DNA of 64,000 nt from CAIQJJ01 sp049325275 (GTDB lineage Bacteria; Chloroflexota; Anaerolineae; Anaerolineales; UBA4823), in assembly GCA_049325275.1 (NCBI GenBank), contig JBMOLU010000058.1, forward strand, positions 145,918 through 209,917. Reading direction: 5' to 3'. This document shows positions 18,561-28,600 of this stretch, piece by piece (position 1 is the stretch's first letter; the number at the start of each line of letters is the position of its first letter). The notes beneath the pieces were generated by a model that was not told the DNA's origin, did no database searches, and saw nothing but the letters and a program-made list of their open reading frames with translations. The translations under genes and the position numbers were made by a program.

Positions 18561-18568
18561 GTGTGATC

Positions 18569-20941
18569 ATGGATGTGCCTAGCGCTTCACCCCAGTTGAC
18601 GTTTATCGGTCGGGAAGATGAACTGGACTTCCTGACCTTATCTTTGCGCGACCCCACTGCTCGCCTGATCACCCTGGTGGGCCCCGGTGGGATCGGTAAA
18701 ACACGCCTGGCGCAGCAGGCAGCCGCTCTCTGTGCGGATAGTTTTTCGCACGGGGTAACTTTTGTTCCGCTGGCATCGCTGCTTTCGCCGGATTATTTAG
18801 TCCCCGCGCTGGCCGATGCTTTACACTTTTCGTTTTACGCACGAGAGGATTTACCCGGGCAGTTGCTCGGCTATCTGCGTGAAAAGCAGCTCTTGCTTGT
18901 TTTGGATAGTTTCGAACAGGTGATTGCCTCCGCAGCCTGGCTCGAGCAAGTCATGCATGAAGCTCCTGGCGTCAAGCTCCTGGTTACCTCACGCGAGCAA
19001 CTCGGCCTGGAAGGCGAGCAGGCGATCGTTCTTCAAGGAATGCGTTTTCCGGCCACTCACGATGCGGCCGGCTTCGACGATAGCCCTGCGGTACGTCTGT
19101 TTTTGCATAACGCCCGCTTGCTTAATCCTTTCTACGAAGTTACGCCTGCCGAACGGCCGCACGTGTTGCGTATTTGCCAGATGGTGGGTGGGTTGCCGTT
19201 GGCGCTCCAGATGGCCGCTGCCTGGACGCGCGCCATTTCTTGCGAGCAAATCGCCCGCGAAATCGAACGCGACATGGATTTTCTGCGTGCGCCCTTTCGC
19301 TCGGCCCCCGAACGGCACCAGAGCTTGAAGGTCATTTTCGAGTACTCATGGCGCATGTTGCCCTTTGCCGAGCGCGTCGTGTGCCGCCAGTTGTCGGTTT
19401 TTCGCGGTTTTTTTTCATCCGATGCGGCGCAGCAGGTTAGCGGGGCTACGGACGAGCAACTGCGCACGTTTGTGCAAAAATCATTGTTGCAGCAAGCCGG
19501 CCCGGACACCTACCGGCTGCATGCCACGCTGCGCCAGTATGCTGCCGCTCGCCTGGCGCAAGACGCCGATGAAGAACACCAGACGCGCCAACGCCACGCC
19601 GGTTACTTTCACGAGTTTTTGCGGGTGCGCCAGCCTGGGTTGAAGGGCGCTTTGCAATCCCAGGCGCTTGGCGAGATCGCCGAAGTGCTCGATGATGTGC
19701 GCACAGCCTGGCAGTTTTCCATCCAGCAACGTGATCTGGATGCGTTGGATGCCTGTGCAGAAGGTTTACAGCTGTTCTTGAGCATTCGCTCGCATACACG
19801 CGAGGGCCTCGAAACCTTCGGGCAGGTTGTTGCGCTGTGTGAAAGCTTGCAAACCTGCCCGCCGGATGTGTGCATGCGTTGGTGCAGTTACCAGGCCGTT
19901 TTTGCACTTGAGCTAAGCGACTATTCGCTCGCCCGGCAGCTTTTGCAGCGCTTTCCATTGGCAGAAATGTCCGTCGAGAACCGGGCTTTTACGTACAACC
20001 TGTTGGCCCGCCTGGCTGTTTTGGCGAACGATTACACGCAGGCGATCGAAAATGGCCGCAAAAGCCTGGAAATCTATGAACGCCTGCAAGATGCCTGGGG
20101 GCGTGCCCGGGTATTGGATACGCTTGGCGTCGTCAGTTGGACTTTGGGCGACTATGACAGCGCCGGCCGGTACTTCGAGCAGGCGTTGGGCTTGTACCGC
20201 CACCTGGATGTGCAGCAGGGCACTGCCAGCGAACTCGATCACCTGGGGGTTGTGGCGCGCGAGCGCGGAAAATTGGCCCTGGCGCGGCCTTATTTCGAAG
20301 AAAGCCTGGCTATCTTTCGCCTGTTGGATGCCCGTCTGAACCTGGCCTATGTCGCCAACCATTTGGGGGGAATCATCGCCGAGATGGGCGATTTACCCGG
20401 TGCAGAGCCGTATTTCGAAGAATGTATTGCGATTGGCCGGGAAATCGGCGAGCTGCGTGTGGTTGCTTACACACTTTCAGATTGGGCTACCTTCCTGGGA
20501 CGCGATGCACAGCACCGTGTCCGTGTCCGGGCCTTGTGCGATGAAGCGCTGGCTATCTTTGAGCGCCTGAACGATTTGTTTGGTGTGGTTGCCGTCTGGC
20601 TTGCCCAGGGGGCGGCGGCGCTGTCTGCCGGCGATTTGCCGCTGGCCTGCCGTGCGCACCAGCAGGCGCTGCAGGTCGCCCTAAAAGTACACAACCCGCG
20701 CTTGGTCGATGAAGCGTTGTTTGGCTTTGCCCGTTTCTTCTACGAGAAGCAGGATTATCCGACCGCAACTTCTTTGCTGGGCTTCCTTTCTGCCGGAAAC
20801 GGTGATTTACCGGCAGAAAAGCAAGCCCTGCTGGTTGCGCTTCAATCGCAGTTTGCGCCGGAAGAATTCTCCCGTTTGTTGGCCCTTGGGCGTGCGCAAA
20901 GCCTGGAGACGTATGTTTCTCAATTGGCGGCGCTGCCATAA
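18569..20941 (+). CDS. STAND-type NTPase regulator with NB-ARC-like and TPR domains
   Basis: 790 residues. The N-terminus holds an AfsR/LuxR-type ATPase: P-loop VGPGGIGKTRLA (about residues 31-42), Walker B LLLVLDSFEQV, sensor LLVTSREQLGL and the GLPLALQMAA motif. From about residue 430 there are TPR-like helix pairs (DAWGRARVLDTLGVVSWTLG, GTASELDHLGVVARERGKL and so on). There is no DNA-binding HTH at either end, unlike most of the family, so it may signal through a partner. The start is uncertain: ATG 18569 lacks a Shine-Dalgarno site, while ATG 18533 lies inside the hairpin loop and seems unlikely. It is separated from glgP by the terminator. Confidence 0.8.
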   Translation: MDVPSASPQLTFIGREDELDFLTLSLRDPTARLITLVGPGGIGKTRLAQQAAALCADSFSHGVTFVPLASLLSPDYLVPALADALHFSFYAREDLPGQLLGYLREKQLLLVLDSFEQVIASAAWLEQVMHEAPGVKLLVTSREQLGLEGEQAIVLQGMRFPATHDAAGFDDSPAVRLFLHNARLLNPFYEVTPAERPHVLRICQMVGGLPLALQMAAAWTRAISCEQIAREIERDMDFLRAPFRSAPERHQSLKVIFEYSWRMLPFAERVVCRQLSVFRGFFSSDAAQQVSGATDEQLRTFVQKSLLQQAGPDTYRLHATLRQYAAARLAQDADEEHQTRQRHAGYFHEFLRVRQPGLKGALQSQALGEIAEVLDDVRTAWQFSIQQRDLDALDACAEGLQLFLSIRSHTREGLETFGQVVALCESLQTCPPDVCMRWCSYQAVFALELSDYSLARQLLQRFPLAEMSVENRAFTYNLLARLAVLANDYTQAIENGRKSLEIYERLQDAWGRARVLDTLGVVSWTLGDYDSAGRYFEQALGLYRHLDVQQGTASELDHLGVVARERGKLALARPYFEESLAIFRLLDARLNLAYVANHLGGIIAEMGDLPGAEPYFEECIAIGREIGELRVVAYTLSDWATFLGRDAQHRVRVRALCDEALAIFERLNDLFGVVAVWLAQGAAALSAGDLPLACRAHQQALQVALKVHNPRLVDEALFGFARFFYEKQDYPTATSLLGFLSAGNGDLPAEKQALLVALQSQFAPEEFSRLLALGRAQSLETYVSQLAALP

Positions 20942-20986
20942 ATTGCAACAATCGCCTGCCCACAGGCGGCATGGGATATCGTACCG

Positions 20987-22108
20987 ATGGCAGTAAAACT
21001 TCTCCTTGATACGGATATTGGCTCTGATATTGATGACGCCGTTTGCCTGGCATACCTGCTGGCCAACCCCGAGTGTGAACTGCTTGGCGTCACGACCGTT
21101 AGCGGTGAGGGCGAGCAGCGGGCGCAAATGGCGTCGGCGCTGTGCGCGCTGGCCGGCCGGGAGGTGCCTATCCATATTGGCCGCGAGCATCCTTTGATCC
21201 CTGGCCTGGCCTGGCAGCCCAAATGCCCGCAGGCCGATGCGCTGGCGCGCTGGAAGCACGATACCGGCTTCCCGCGCGGCCAGGCGGTCGAGTTTATGCG
21301 CCGGGCGATCCGTGACCATCCCGGTGAAGTTACTTTACTGGCTATCGGCCCGTTGACCAACGTGGCCGCCCTCTTTGCTGCCGATGCGGAAATTCCCGCT
21401 TTGCTGCGTTCGCTGGTGTTGATGGGTGGTGTCTTTACCAACCGGTTGGCAGGGGTTGGCCCGCTGGAATGGAACGCCATGCTCGATCCCGGGGCAACGG
21501 CCATCGTTTACGGCCAGGCGCCCACGATCTTTCGTTCGATTGGTCTGGATGTCACTTGCCAGGTGAAGATGCCTGCCGCTGAAGTACGCCGGCGCTTCCA
21601 GGTTCCGCTGTTGCGTCCGGTGCTCGATTTCGCCGAAATCTGGTTTCGTGAACGCCCGGAGATCACATTTCACGATCCGCTGGCGGCTGCCACCATTTTC
21701 GACCCCGAAATTTGCGCTTTCGAGCGCGGCTGCGTGACGGTGGAACTGGCCAGCCCACGTTTGCCTGGCATGACGCACTGGGCGGCTGACCCAGATGGCC
21801 CGCATGAGGTGGCCTTGCAGGTCGATCCCCAGCGTTTCTTCGAGCACTTTTTTGCTTGCTTTCCAGGCGAAAGCGCCGCCTTTCCAGGCGCTATTCTTCC
21901 GCCGCTTGCAGACTCACCGCTTTTGAGCTTGAAAGATCGTCTGAAAAGCCAGGTAAAAGCTTCCGTCAGCGATGCGCTAATGCCCTTGCTTCAAGCTTCT
22001 TTCAACGAGGCCCTGGCTGCCGAGAATATCGCGCTCTCCGGGCCGGAGCGCCGGCGCCTGTTCGAACAGGTGGCAAAAGACATCTTGGCCGGTTTTGGAG
22101 AAGAATAG
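20987..22108 (+). CDS. Inosine/uridine-preferring nucleoside hydrolase family protein
   Basis: Cleaves the N-glycosidic bond of ribonucleosides for salvage. The calcium-binding signature is LLDTDIGSDIDDAVCLAYLL at the N-terminus, followed by GPLTNVAALF, LVLMGGVF and EWNAMLDPGA. The later NH motif FHDPLAA carries the Asp ligand. The 373 residues exceed the usual 310-320; the extra C-terminal 60 or so residues (after PQRFFEHF) are charged and helical and not known to me. It is followed by the Nif3-like gene with a one-base gap. Confidence 0.92.
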   Translation: MAVKLLLDTDIGSDIDDAVCLAYLLANPECELLGVTTVSGEGEQRAQMASALCALAGREVPIHIGREHPLIPGLAWQPKCPQADALARWKHDTGFPRGQAVEFMRRAIRDHPGEVTLLAIGPLTNVAALFAADAEIPALLRSLVLMGGVFTNRLAGVGPLEWNAMLDPGATAIVYGQAPTIFRSIGLDVTCQVKMPAAEVRRRFQVPLLRPVLDFAEIWFRERPEITFHDPLAAATIFDPEICAFERGCVTVELASPRLPGMTHWAADPDGPHEVALQVDPQRFFEHFFACFPGESAAFPGAILPPLADSPLLSLKDRLKSQVKASVSDALMPLLQASFNEALAAENIALSGPERRRLFEQVAKDILAGFGEE

Positions 22109-22109
22109 T

Positions 22110-22892
22110 ATGGTCACCGTTCATGCCGTTATCGATACCATCCTCGGGGCGATCCCTGGTTCGTTTGCCAGCGATACGGTGGACACCCTCAAGGCCGGTG
22201 ATCCTTCCGCCGAAGTGACCGGCATCGTCACCACATTTCTCGCCAGCCAGGCCGTCCTGCAGAAAGCCGTAGACCTGCGCGCCAATCTGATCATCACTCA
22301 CGAGCCGACTTTCTACAACCATCCCGATCGCGTTGACTGGCTGGCCGGTGACCCGGTTTATCAGGCCAAGTACCGGTTCATCGCCGAGCATCACCTGAAT
22401 ATCTGGCGTTTCCACGACAACCTGCATACCTGCCGGCCGGATCCCACCTTTGCCGGCATCACCGCTGCGCTCGGATGGGGTGCTTACGAAACCCAGCCCG
22501 CCCAGTATCGCCTGCCACCCGTTACGTTGCATGAACTGGCCCAGGCGCTCAAAACTGGCCTGGGTGCCAGCACCCTGCGGGTGATCGGCAGCCCGGACCT
22601 TATCTGCCGCAGCGCTGCGGTCCTGGTCGGCGCCTGGGGTGGCATCAACCAGATGTCGCTCTGGCGCGAAACGGATGTGGATGTGTTGATCGTCGGCGAA
22701 ACACCAGAGTGGGAAACGGTTGAATACGCCCGCGATGCAGTGCTTCAGGGGCGTGCAAAAGCATTGATCGTGACCGGCCACGCCAATTCTGAAGAACCTG
22801 GCATGAAGTGGCTGGTGGGGTGGCTGCGTCCCATGTTCCCGGGCTTACCTGTTCAACACGTGCCGGTAGGAGATCCGTTCCGGTTTGTGTAG
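22110..22892 (+). CDS. Nif3-like dinuclear metal centre protein
   Basis: 260 residues of the NIF3/YbgI (DUF34) family, cytosolic hexameric metal proteins of unsettled function, often called GTP cyclohydrolase 1 type 2 homologues. The metal site is visible as NLIITHEPTFYNH (His-Glu-Pro) and the later VTGHANSEEPGM. I chose ATG 22110 because it starts the conserved N-terminal helix and has GGAG upstream inside the preceding gene. It is co-transcribed with the nucleoside hydrolase. Confidence 0.87.
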   Translation: MVTVHAVIDTILGAIPGSFASDTVDTLKAGDPSAEVTGIVTTFLASQAVLQKAVDLRANLIITHEPTFYNHPDRVDWLAGDPVYQAKYRFIAEHHLNIWRFHDNLHTCRPDPTFAGITAALGWGAYETQPAQYRLPPVTLHELAQALKTGLGASTLRVIGSPDLICRSAAVLVGAWGGINQMSLWRETDVDVLIVGETPEWETVEYARDAVLQGRAKALIVTGHANSEEPGMKWLVGWLRPMFPGLPVQHVPVGDPFRFV

Positions 22893-22920
22893 GTGCTGGG
22901 GGCTTACGAGATATTTTTTG

Positions 22921-22974
22921 GGGCTCTCCCGGCTTCGCCGTGAAAGGGATTCTTCACATTCAACCCGGAAGCCC
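22921..22974 (+). repeat. Dispersed intergenic repeat, copy 1
   Basis: A 54-base sequence beginning GGGCTCTCCCGGCTTCGCCG and ending CAACCCGGAAGCCC. A second copy lies at 52797-52850 with about 5 differences and one inserted base. Both are between genes. This copy is 100 bases upstream of the monohaem lipoprotein gene. It contains the hairpin core CCCGGCTTCGCCG (here with one changed base). Confidence 0.75.
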
Positions 22975-23077
22975 ATTTTTTGGTTCTTTCGGCTCTTTGA
23001 AGGGGTGGCTCGTTCCCCGTAATGTGATATAATTTATCGCAATTATCTCATTTGCGACTTTCTTTGAGGAGGCCACT

Positions 23078-23551
23078 ATGTTTGATCGAGTTTCAAGAAA
23101 GAATACCTGGATATTATTCATTTTGCCGGTTTTTATCTTGAGCGCCTGCGCCGGGCAGGCCGTGACCCAGGCGGTTCCCACGGCGACGGAGGTGCCCGCA
23201 CAGGAGCCAACAGCCCTTCCGGAGCAACCTGCGCCAACGGTAGCTGAGCCTGCATCCACTGAAACCGAGACGGCGGTCAGTTTTTCGAACGATATCTTTC
23301 CGATCCTGGAAGCCAACTGTTTGAAGTGCCATGGCGGCGAGCGAACCGCGGAGGGTTTCGACGTCAACAGCTACGAAACCGTAATGGCTGGTTCGGATGG
23401 TGGGGCGATGGTCGTCCCCGGCGATGCGGAAGCGAGCAAGTTGTTCACGCTCGTCGATACCGGCAAAATGCCGAAGAAGGCCCCCAAGCTGCCTGACGAT
23501 CAGATCCAATTGATTCACGACTGGATCGCTGCCGGCGCGCTCGATAATTGA
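23078..23551 (+). CDS. Monohaem cytochrome c-like lipoprotein
   Basis: 157 residues. The lipobox is LSAC (Cys about residue 24), followed by a Pro/Thr/Glu spacer. The domain from about residue 68 holds a single haem motif CLKCHGG and the pattern VVPGDAEASKLF ... DDQIQLIHDWIAAGA typical of the small PSCyt1-type cytochrome c. It should carry electrons on the outer face of the membrane. The same domain ends the cytochrome b-c protein at 55152-56333. An AGGAGG site precedes the ATG; TATAAT at 23028-23033 is a possible -10. Confidence 0.88.
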   Translation: MFDRVSRKNTWILFILPVFILSACAGQAVTQAVPTATEVPAQEPTALPEQPAPTVAEPASTETETAVSFSNDIFPILEANCLKCHGGERTAEGFDVNSYETVMAGSDGGAMVVPGDAEASKLFTLVDTGKMPKKAPKLPDDQIQLIHDWIAAGALDN

Positions 23552-23559
23552 GCGCCGTT

Positions 23560-23646
23560 TTCCCGTTTTCGAACGGGAATTTACCGCTGCTCCGTCCTGA
23601 AAAATAAAGGGATGCGAAGGGAAACCTTCCATTCCTTTTTTCTTTC
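23560..23646 (+). terminator. Two hairpins after the cytochrome lipoprotein gene
   Basis: First, TTCCCGTT-TTCG-AACGGGAA (23560-23579), an 8-bp stem with a stable tetraloop. Second, an imperfect stem over 23610-23634 followed by TTTTTTCTTT. Together they probably end transcription. Confidence 0.6.
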
Positions 23647-23761
23647 CTGGCTGCCCGGATAGCTCCATCCTGCCTGGTTGTCTAACTGAAAAACTTAACC
23701 TCCGGCGGGGGATTTCTTGCGTTCCTTTGGTTATCATCGATATGATGAACCTGGAGGAACC

Positions 23762-24226
23762 ATGCAAGAAGATGCCCGCGTCCTGCGATTTTTCAACAAT
23801 CAAGCACTGAGCCTCTTTCACAAGGCCGAATTCGCCGGCTGCCTTCGCCGCTTGTGGGCCAGGCTGACCGGGCGGCCCTTTCTGCTCGATGACTTGGATG
23901 CGTGCATTCGGCGTTCTGAAATTGCCGGCCAGCACCACGCCGGCTTGAAAAGCGTACCGATATCCCGCATCCGCGGCACGCAAGGAAAAGCGGGCGAATT
24001 CGACGCCGATTTTCACCCCATGCAGGAGCGCAGCCGGGCGCGTTGGGTCAATATTGCCCTGCACAGGCTGCGCGGCCACGATCTGCCCCCCGTGGAGCTG
24101 ATCCAGGTCAACGATACCTATTACGTCCGTGACGGCCACCATCGCATTTCGGTCAGCCGCTCGCTTGGGCAAACCTACGTCGATGCCCAGGTGACGATGA
24201 TGTACTTGAAAAGCCGGGTCTCTTGA
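23762..24226 (+). CDS. ParB-like-domain protein of unknown function
   Basis: 154 residues. The C-terminal half holds the ParB/Srx signature DTYYVRDGHHRISVSRSLG, the nucleotide-binding box of ParB-like proteins, but there is no HTH or dimerisation domain. The N-terminal half is basic (CLRRLWARLTGRPF). Such short stand-alone ParB-like proteins are common in Chloroflexota and uncharacterised. I chose ATG 23762 for its GGAGGA site; the frame is open further upstream. Confidence 0.7.
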   Translation: MQEDARVLRFFNNQALSLFHKAEFAGCLRRLWARLTGRPFLLDDLDACIRRSEIAGQHHAGLKSVPISRIRGTQGKAGEFDADFHPMQERSRARWVNIALHRLRGHDLPPVELIQVNDTYYVRDGHHRISVSRSLGQTYVDAQVTMMYLKSRVS

Positions 24227-24271
24227 GGAAGCACTTTTGCTCGAAGGCGAGAGATCCATTTTCTCCACAAA

Positions 24272-24313
24272 GCGTATGCGGCGGTTCATCGAACCGCCGC
24301 ATACGCCTTTTTC
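24272..24313 (+). terminator. Strong intrinsic terminator after the ParB-like gene
   Basis: A perfect 16-bp stem (24272-24287 with 24291-24306) and a 3-nt loop, followed by CTTTTTCG. Confidence 0.93.
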
Positions 24314-24499
24314 GTTAGGGTCGCGCAGAGCCGTTTGCACAGACTCATAGCGTAAAAGCCGGCACTGCCTTGGCCGGTTTAATTGGCTGGTCTGCTATGA
24401 AGGTTGTAGCTCTCTTTTGCCACCCGGCCAGCCTTTTCCCGAATGCCTACAAGCCTTGCGAGACAAAATTCCTGCGGTCTTCCACCAGAAGCCAGGCTT

Positions 24500-24886
24500 T
24501 TACAGCAGGGCTTTTATGCCGGCGAGCACTTCTCCGGCCGGCGCCCCCTTCCAGATGAAACTGGCTCCCGCCTGATTTGCCAGTTGCGTATCGTCCAGGT
24601 TGACGCTGAGCAGGACGATTTTTAGGTTCGGGTAGGCTTTGTGCAATAGTTGGCTCATTGCTGGTGCCTGGGACCCATAGAGGCTCCAGTCGAGCAGCAA
24701 GATATCGGGAGGATAAGCGGCCAGCGCTTGAATCAGCCCTTCGACGCTTTCGGCTTCACGCACCTCTACCAGGTTCAGCTTGCAACTTAACAGCAAGGCG
24801 AGGGCCTTGCGCGTCGCCGGATCCGGGTCTGCGATCAGCACATGCGGCGCCGGGGTTTCTCTCACGTTTGGCAGGGCTAGGCTCAT
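24500..24886 (-). CDS. Receiver-only response regulator-like protein
   Basis: 128 residues with a CheY-like fold: acidic pocket ADPD (residues 19-22), phospho-acceptor D66 in ILLLDWSLYG, and the Lys in FIWKGAPAGEVL. There is no output domain. It lies 76 bases downstream of the NarL-type regulator, on the same strand as that regulator and the large sensor kinase, and may be an extra phosphate sink or a partner of them. ATG 24886 was chosen because the receiver domain starts shortly after; its GAGG is very close to the ATG, so the start is not certain. Confidence 0.7.
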   Translation of the reverse strand: MSLALPNVRETPAPHVLIADPDPATRKALALLLSCKLNLVEVREAESVEGLIQALAAYPPDILLLDWSLYGSQAPAMSQLLHKAYPNLKIVLLSVNLDDTQLANQAGASFIWKGAPAGEVLAGIKALL

Positions 24887-24962
24887 ACCTCGTTTATAGC
24901 GCTGCTTGAGCGCCGGTGCCCTGTCCGTGAGTGTTGATCGGGCCTGTCCGGCCGACCGGTTA

Positions 24963-25589
24963 TTAAACCAGCTTGCGTTCCAGGGCGATCTTGACCGCTT
25001 CAACCCGGCTGTCGACGCCTAACTTTTGAAAGATATTGGAAACGTGAAACTTGACCGTACCGAGGCTGATGATCAACCTTTCGGCAATTTCGTTGTTGTT
25101 GAGGCCGTCTACCAGGCAGTGCAGCACTTCACGTTCGCGTTCGGTCATATCGCTGCCGGGAAGTTGCGGCTGAGTGAGCGATTCTGCCAATACCTGGGCC
25201 GCCTCAGGTGAAAGCGTCATGCGCCCGGCCTGGGCCGAGCGGATAGCATTGGCCAGCTCGGCGGCGCTGACGTTCTTTTGTAAGTAACCGCTGGCACCCG
25301 CTTGCAGCGCACCCTGCACCATGGCCTGTTCGGAGAAACTGGTCAACGCGATGATTTTGATCTTGGGATACTTTTGATGGATTTGCCGCGTGGCGGTGAT
25401 GCCGTCGAGCTCTGGCATCATCAGATCCATCAAAATGACGTCCGGTTGGTGCAGGGCGGCCAGTTGGACGGCCTCGGTGCCGTTGCCTGCCTCCGCAACC
25501 AGTTCCAGATCTTTGTTGACCAGCAGGAACTTGCTCAACCCGCTGCGGACTACGGCATGATCGTCTGCAATAAGGATTCTGATCGTCAT
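24963..25589 (-). CDS. NarL/FixJ-family response regulator
   Basis: 208 residues. The N-terminal receiver has the acidic pair ADDH (D9, D10) and phospho-acceptor D55 in VILMDLMMPELDG; the C-terminal LuxR-type HTH has MTEREREVLHCLVDGLNNNEIAERL. It should bind DNA after phosphorylation by the adjacent sensor kinase, whose gene ends 24 bases before this one starts. Targets are unknown; the hydrogenase operon upstream of the kinase gene is a candidate. Confidence 0.92.
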   Translation of the reverse strand: MTIRILIADDHAVVRSGLSKFLLVNKDLELVAEAGNGTEAVQLAALHQPDVILMDLMMPELDGITATRQIHQKYPKIKIIALTSFSEQAMVQGALQAGASGYLQKNVSAAELANAIRSAQAGRMTLSPEAAQVLAESLTQPQLPGSDMTEREREVLHCLVDGLNNNEIAERLIISLGTVKFHVSNIFQKLGVDSRVEAVKIALERKLV

Positions 25590-25613
25590 TTTCTTCTTAC
25601 TCCAAAAGCTTGT

Positions 25614-28600
25614 TTAGACTTCCGTCGTCTCTTCCACCCACGTTACGCTGACCGTGGTTCCGCGGCCGGGGGCACTGCTTACCTGCAAATCGGCGCCGAT
25701 GGCCTCGGCGCGCTCGCGCATGATGCGTTGGCCCATGCTGGCCGGCCTGACCTGCGCCGCATCGAAACCGACGCCATTATCGCGGATTTCCAGGTTTGCA
25801 CCGGCCGGCGAAAGCGCCAGATGGACCTCCACGTGCGTGGCGCGGGCATATTTGAAGATGTTGTTGAGACTTTCCTGGGCAATGCGGTAGAGCCCGACCT
25901 GTACTTCGGGCGGCAGGCTACGTTCGCCTTCGACCGTCAGGGTGACCGGTAAGCGGGCGCGGCCGATCAGGGCTTCGGCCAACTGGCGCAGCAGGTCAGC
26001 CAGGCGCGCCTGCGTCAGCGCCGCGGGCCGCAGTTCGAGCAGCAGCGTACGCATTTCGGCCAGCGCGCCGCGTGTGAGTTGGCGCAGTTCCTCGGTCGAT
26101 TTTTGCGCTTCGTCGGCATCCACCGTCCATAAATCGGGCAGGACCTCGGCGATCAGGCTGGCGGCGAACAGGGTTTGCGTCACGGCGTCGTGCAGGTCAC
26201 GCGCCAGGCGGGTCCGTTCGGCCACCACGGCCTCTTCGGCGGCCTTGGCGGCCAGGGCCTCTTCGACGCGTTGGCGTTGCTCGATTTCTTCCAGCAGGCG
26301 GATGTTGGCCTCGGCCAGTTCGAACGTGCGCTCTTCCACGCGCTGTTCGAGCGTGCGGCGGTACTCTGCTTCTTGCGCGGCCAGTTTTTCGGCGGAGCGT
26401 TTTTCTTCGGTGATATCTTCGATCATCCCGATGGCATATAGCGGCCGGCCGCCATCGCCGCGTACCAGGGAAAAGTTCACCCGTCCCCAAAAGAATGTGC
26501 CATCCTTGCGAACGTAGCGCTTTTCGACCAGGTACTGGTTACGCTTTCCGGCGGCCAGTTCGGTGAACCAATCTTTGTCGGCGTCGCGATCGTCTTCCAT
26601 GGCGAGCAGTGAAGGATTCAACGCACTCATTTCATCGGCCGTGTAGCCGGTCAGGCGGGCGGCCGTCGGGTTGATTTGGATAATGCGCCGGTCCAGCGTT
26701 GTCACAGCCACGCCCACCGCGGCATTGTCCAGGATGGCTCGGAAGCGCGCCTCCGACTCGCGTAGCGCCAGGGCGTCGCGTTTTTGCTGGTCGATGTCTT
26801 CCACCATCATGACCAGGTAAAGCACCTGCCCGGATGAATCGCGCACGGCCGAGACCGTCTGCCGTACCCAATACGGATAGCCATCCGGCCGGACGTAGCG
26901 CTTTTCCACCTGGAAGGCGCTGCGTTTTCCGGCGAGCAGTTCATCGAGTTCTACGTGGCCTAATTCCCGATCCTCGGCGTAGGTTAATTCTGTGCCGGAT
27001 GTTTGCATCAGCGCTTCGCAACTACGCCCGGACATTTGTACCAGGGCTTCGTTGGCTTCGATAATACGCCAGTTCAACCCGACCAGGGCGATGCCGATGG
27101 CGGCATTCTCGAACATGGCTTGGAAGCGCGCTTGCGAAACCGAAAGTTCTTCGGCCGCATGGCGGGCAAGTTCGGCCTGTGCATGGCGCAGTTCTTGCGT
27201 ACGCTGCGTCACCTGGAATTCCAACTCACGCTTTTGCGCCTGGACGGCCTGCATGCGGTAGATGTATGCCACGCCAAAAGTGGCCAGCACGGCCAGCACG
27301 ATTCCGCCGGCAAACCAGCGCGTTTGCCAGAAGGGTGGGATGACCTGCAACGGGATCGATGCGCCGCTTTCATTCCAAACGCCGTCGCTGTTGGCCGCTT
27401 TGACGCGAAACGTGTATTCTCCGCCCGGCAGGTTGGTGTAGCTGGCATAGCGGCGGCTGCCGGCATCGACCCAATCGAGGTCGAAACCTTCCAGTTTATA
27501 GGCGTAGCGGTTTTTTTCAGGAGCGTGGTAATCCAACGCCGCAAACTCGAAGGCGATGAAGTTTTGCCAGTGAAAGATCTCCAGACGGCTTTTGCCGGAA
27601 AGATCGGCCTGGACCGGTTCGTTGAAGACCCGAACGGTGGTAACGGCGACCGGCGGCGGCGTGGTGTTATCGTCGACGAGGAGCGGATCGAAGGCGTTGA
27701 AGCCGTTCACACCGCCAAAGTACATAACCCCGCGGCGATCGGTGTAAGCTGCGCCGCCGTCGAACTCGTTGCTTTGCAGGCCATCGGTCGCGTCGTAGCG
27801 CTTGAAGGTCTCTTCCTGGGGATCGAAGCGCACCAACCCGTTGCCGGTGCTGATCCATAAACGCCCCCGGGCGTCTTCTTCTATCCCCATGATCGTTTCG
27901 TTCGGCAGGCCGTCTTGCAGGCGGTAACGGGTGAAACTGCCGTCGGTGTCGAGACGGTTCAGCCCGGCCTGCGTCCCGACCCACAAATTGCCCTGTTTGT
28001 CCTCGTGCAGCACCCATACTGCATTGTTGCTGAGCGAACGCATATCGGCAGGGTTGTGCTGGAAGCGCCGGAAGCTGTTGCTGCCGCCATCGTAGCGGTT
28101 CAAGCCGCTATCCCAGGTCCCGACCCAAAGCGTGCCGCTCGAATCGGCCAACAAGGATGTGCAGGCGCTGGAACTGACGGAGGCCGCATCGGCCGGATCG
28201 TTCCGGTAAGTGGTCACCTGGCCGGTTTGCGGGTCGACGCGCTGAAGGCCGTTGAAGGTGCCCAACCATATCCCTTGCGGCGTTTCGGCCATGGTGTAGG
28301 TCAAATCGGTCAGGGCGCTTTGCGGGTCGTCCGCATCGAGCAGCACGGGATCGAACGTGCCACGATCGGGATCGAAATGGCTGACACCGGCCATGTGCGC
28401 CACCCAAAGCCGGCCCGTGACATCTTCCAGTATGTGGTTGACGGTATCGCTGGGCAGGCTGTGCGGGTCGGATGGGTCGCTGCGGTAGGCGTGAAATTCG
28501 TTCCGCGCGCGATCCCATTGATTCAAACCGCCGCCCCAGGTTGCCACCCAAAAGCGCCCGCGAGAGTCTTCGTAGAAGCCACCGATCGTGTTGTGGCTGA

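Noticed and set aside
18533..18568. ATG at 18533 as start of the STAND regulator
   Set aside because: It lies in the loop of the 19-bp hairpin, and the added residues are encoded by its descending arm.
23114..24340. 408-codon minus-strand open frame across the monohaem lipoprotein and ParB-like genes
   Set aside because: It is antisense to two well-supported genes and has no family motif; the high GC content makes long shadow frames likely. The same holds for 16881-18299 (-), 27915-29159 (+), 30053-31345 (+) and 40009-41325 (-).
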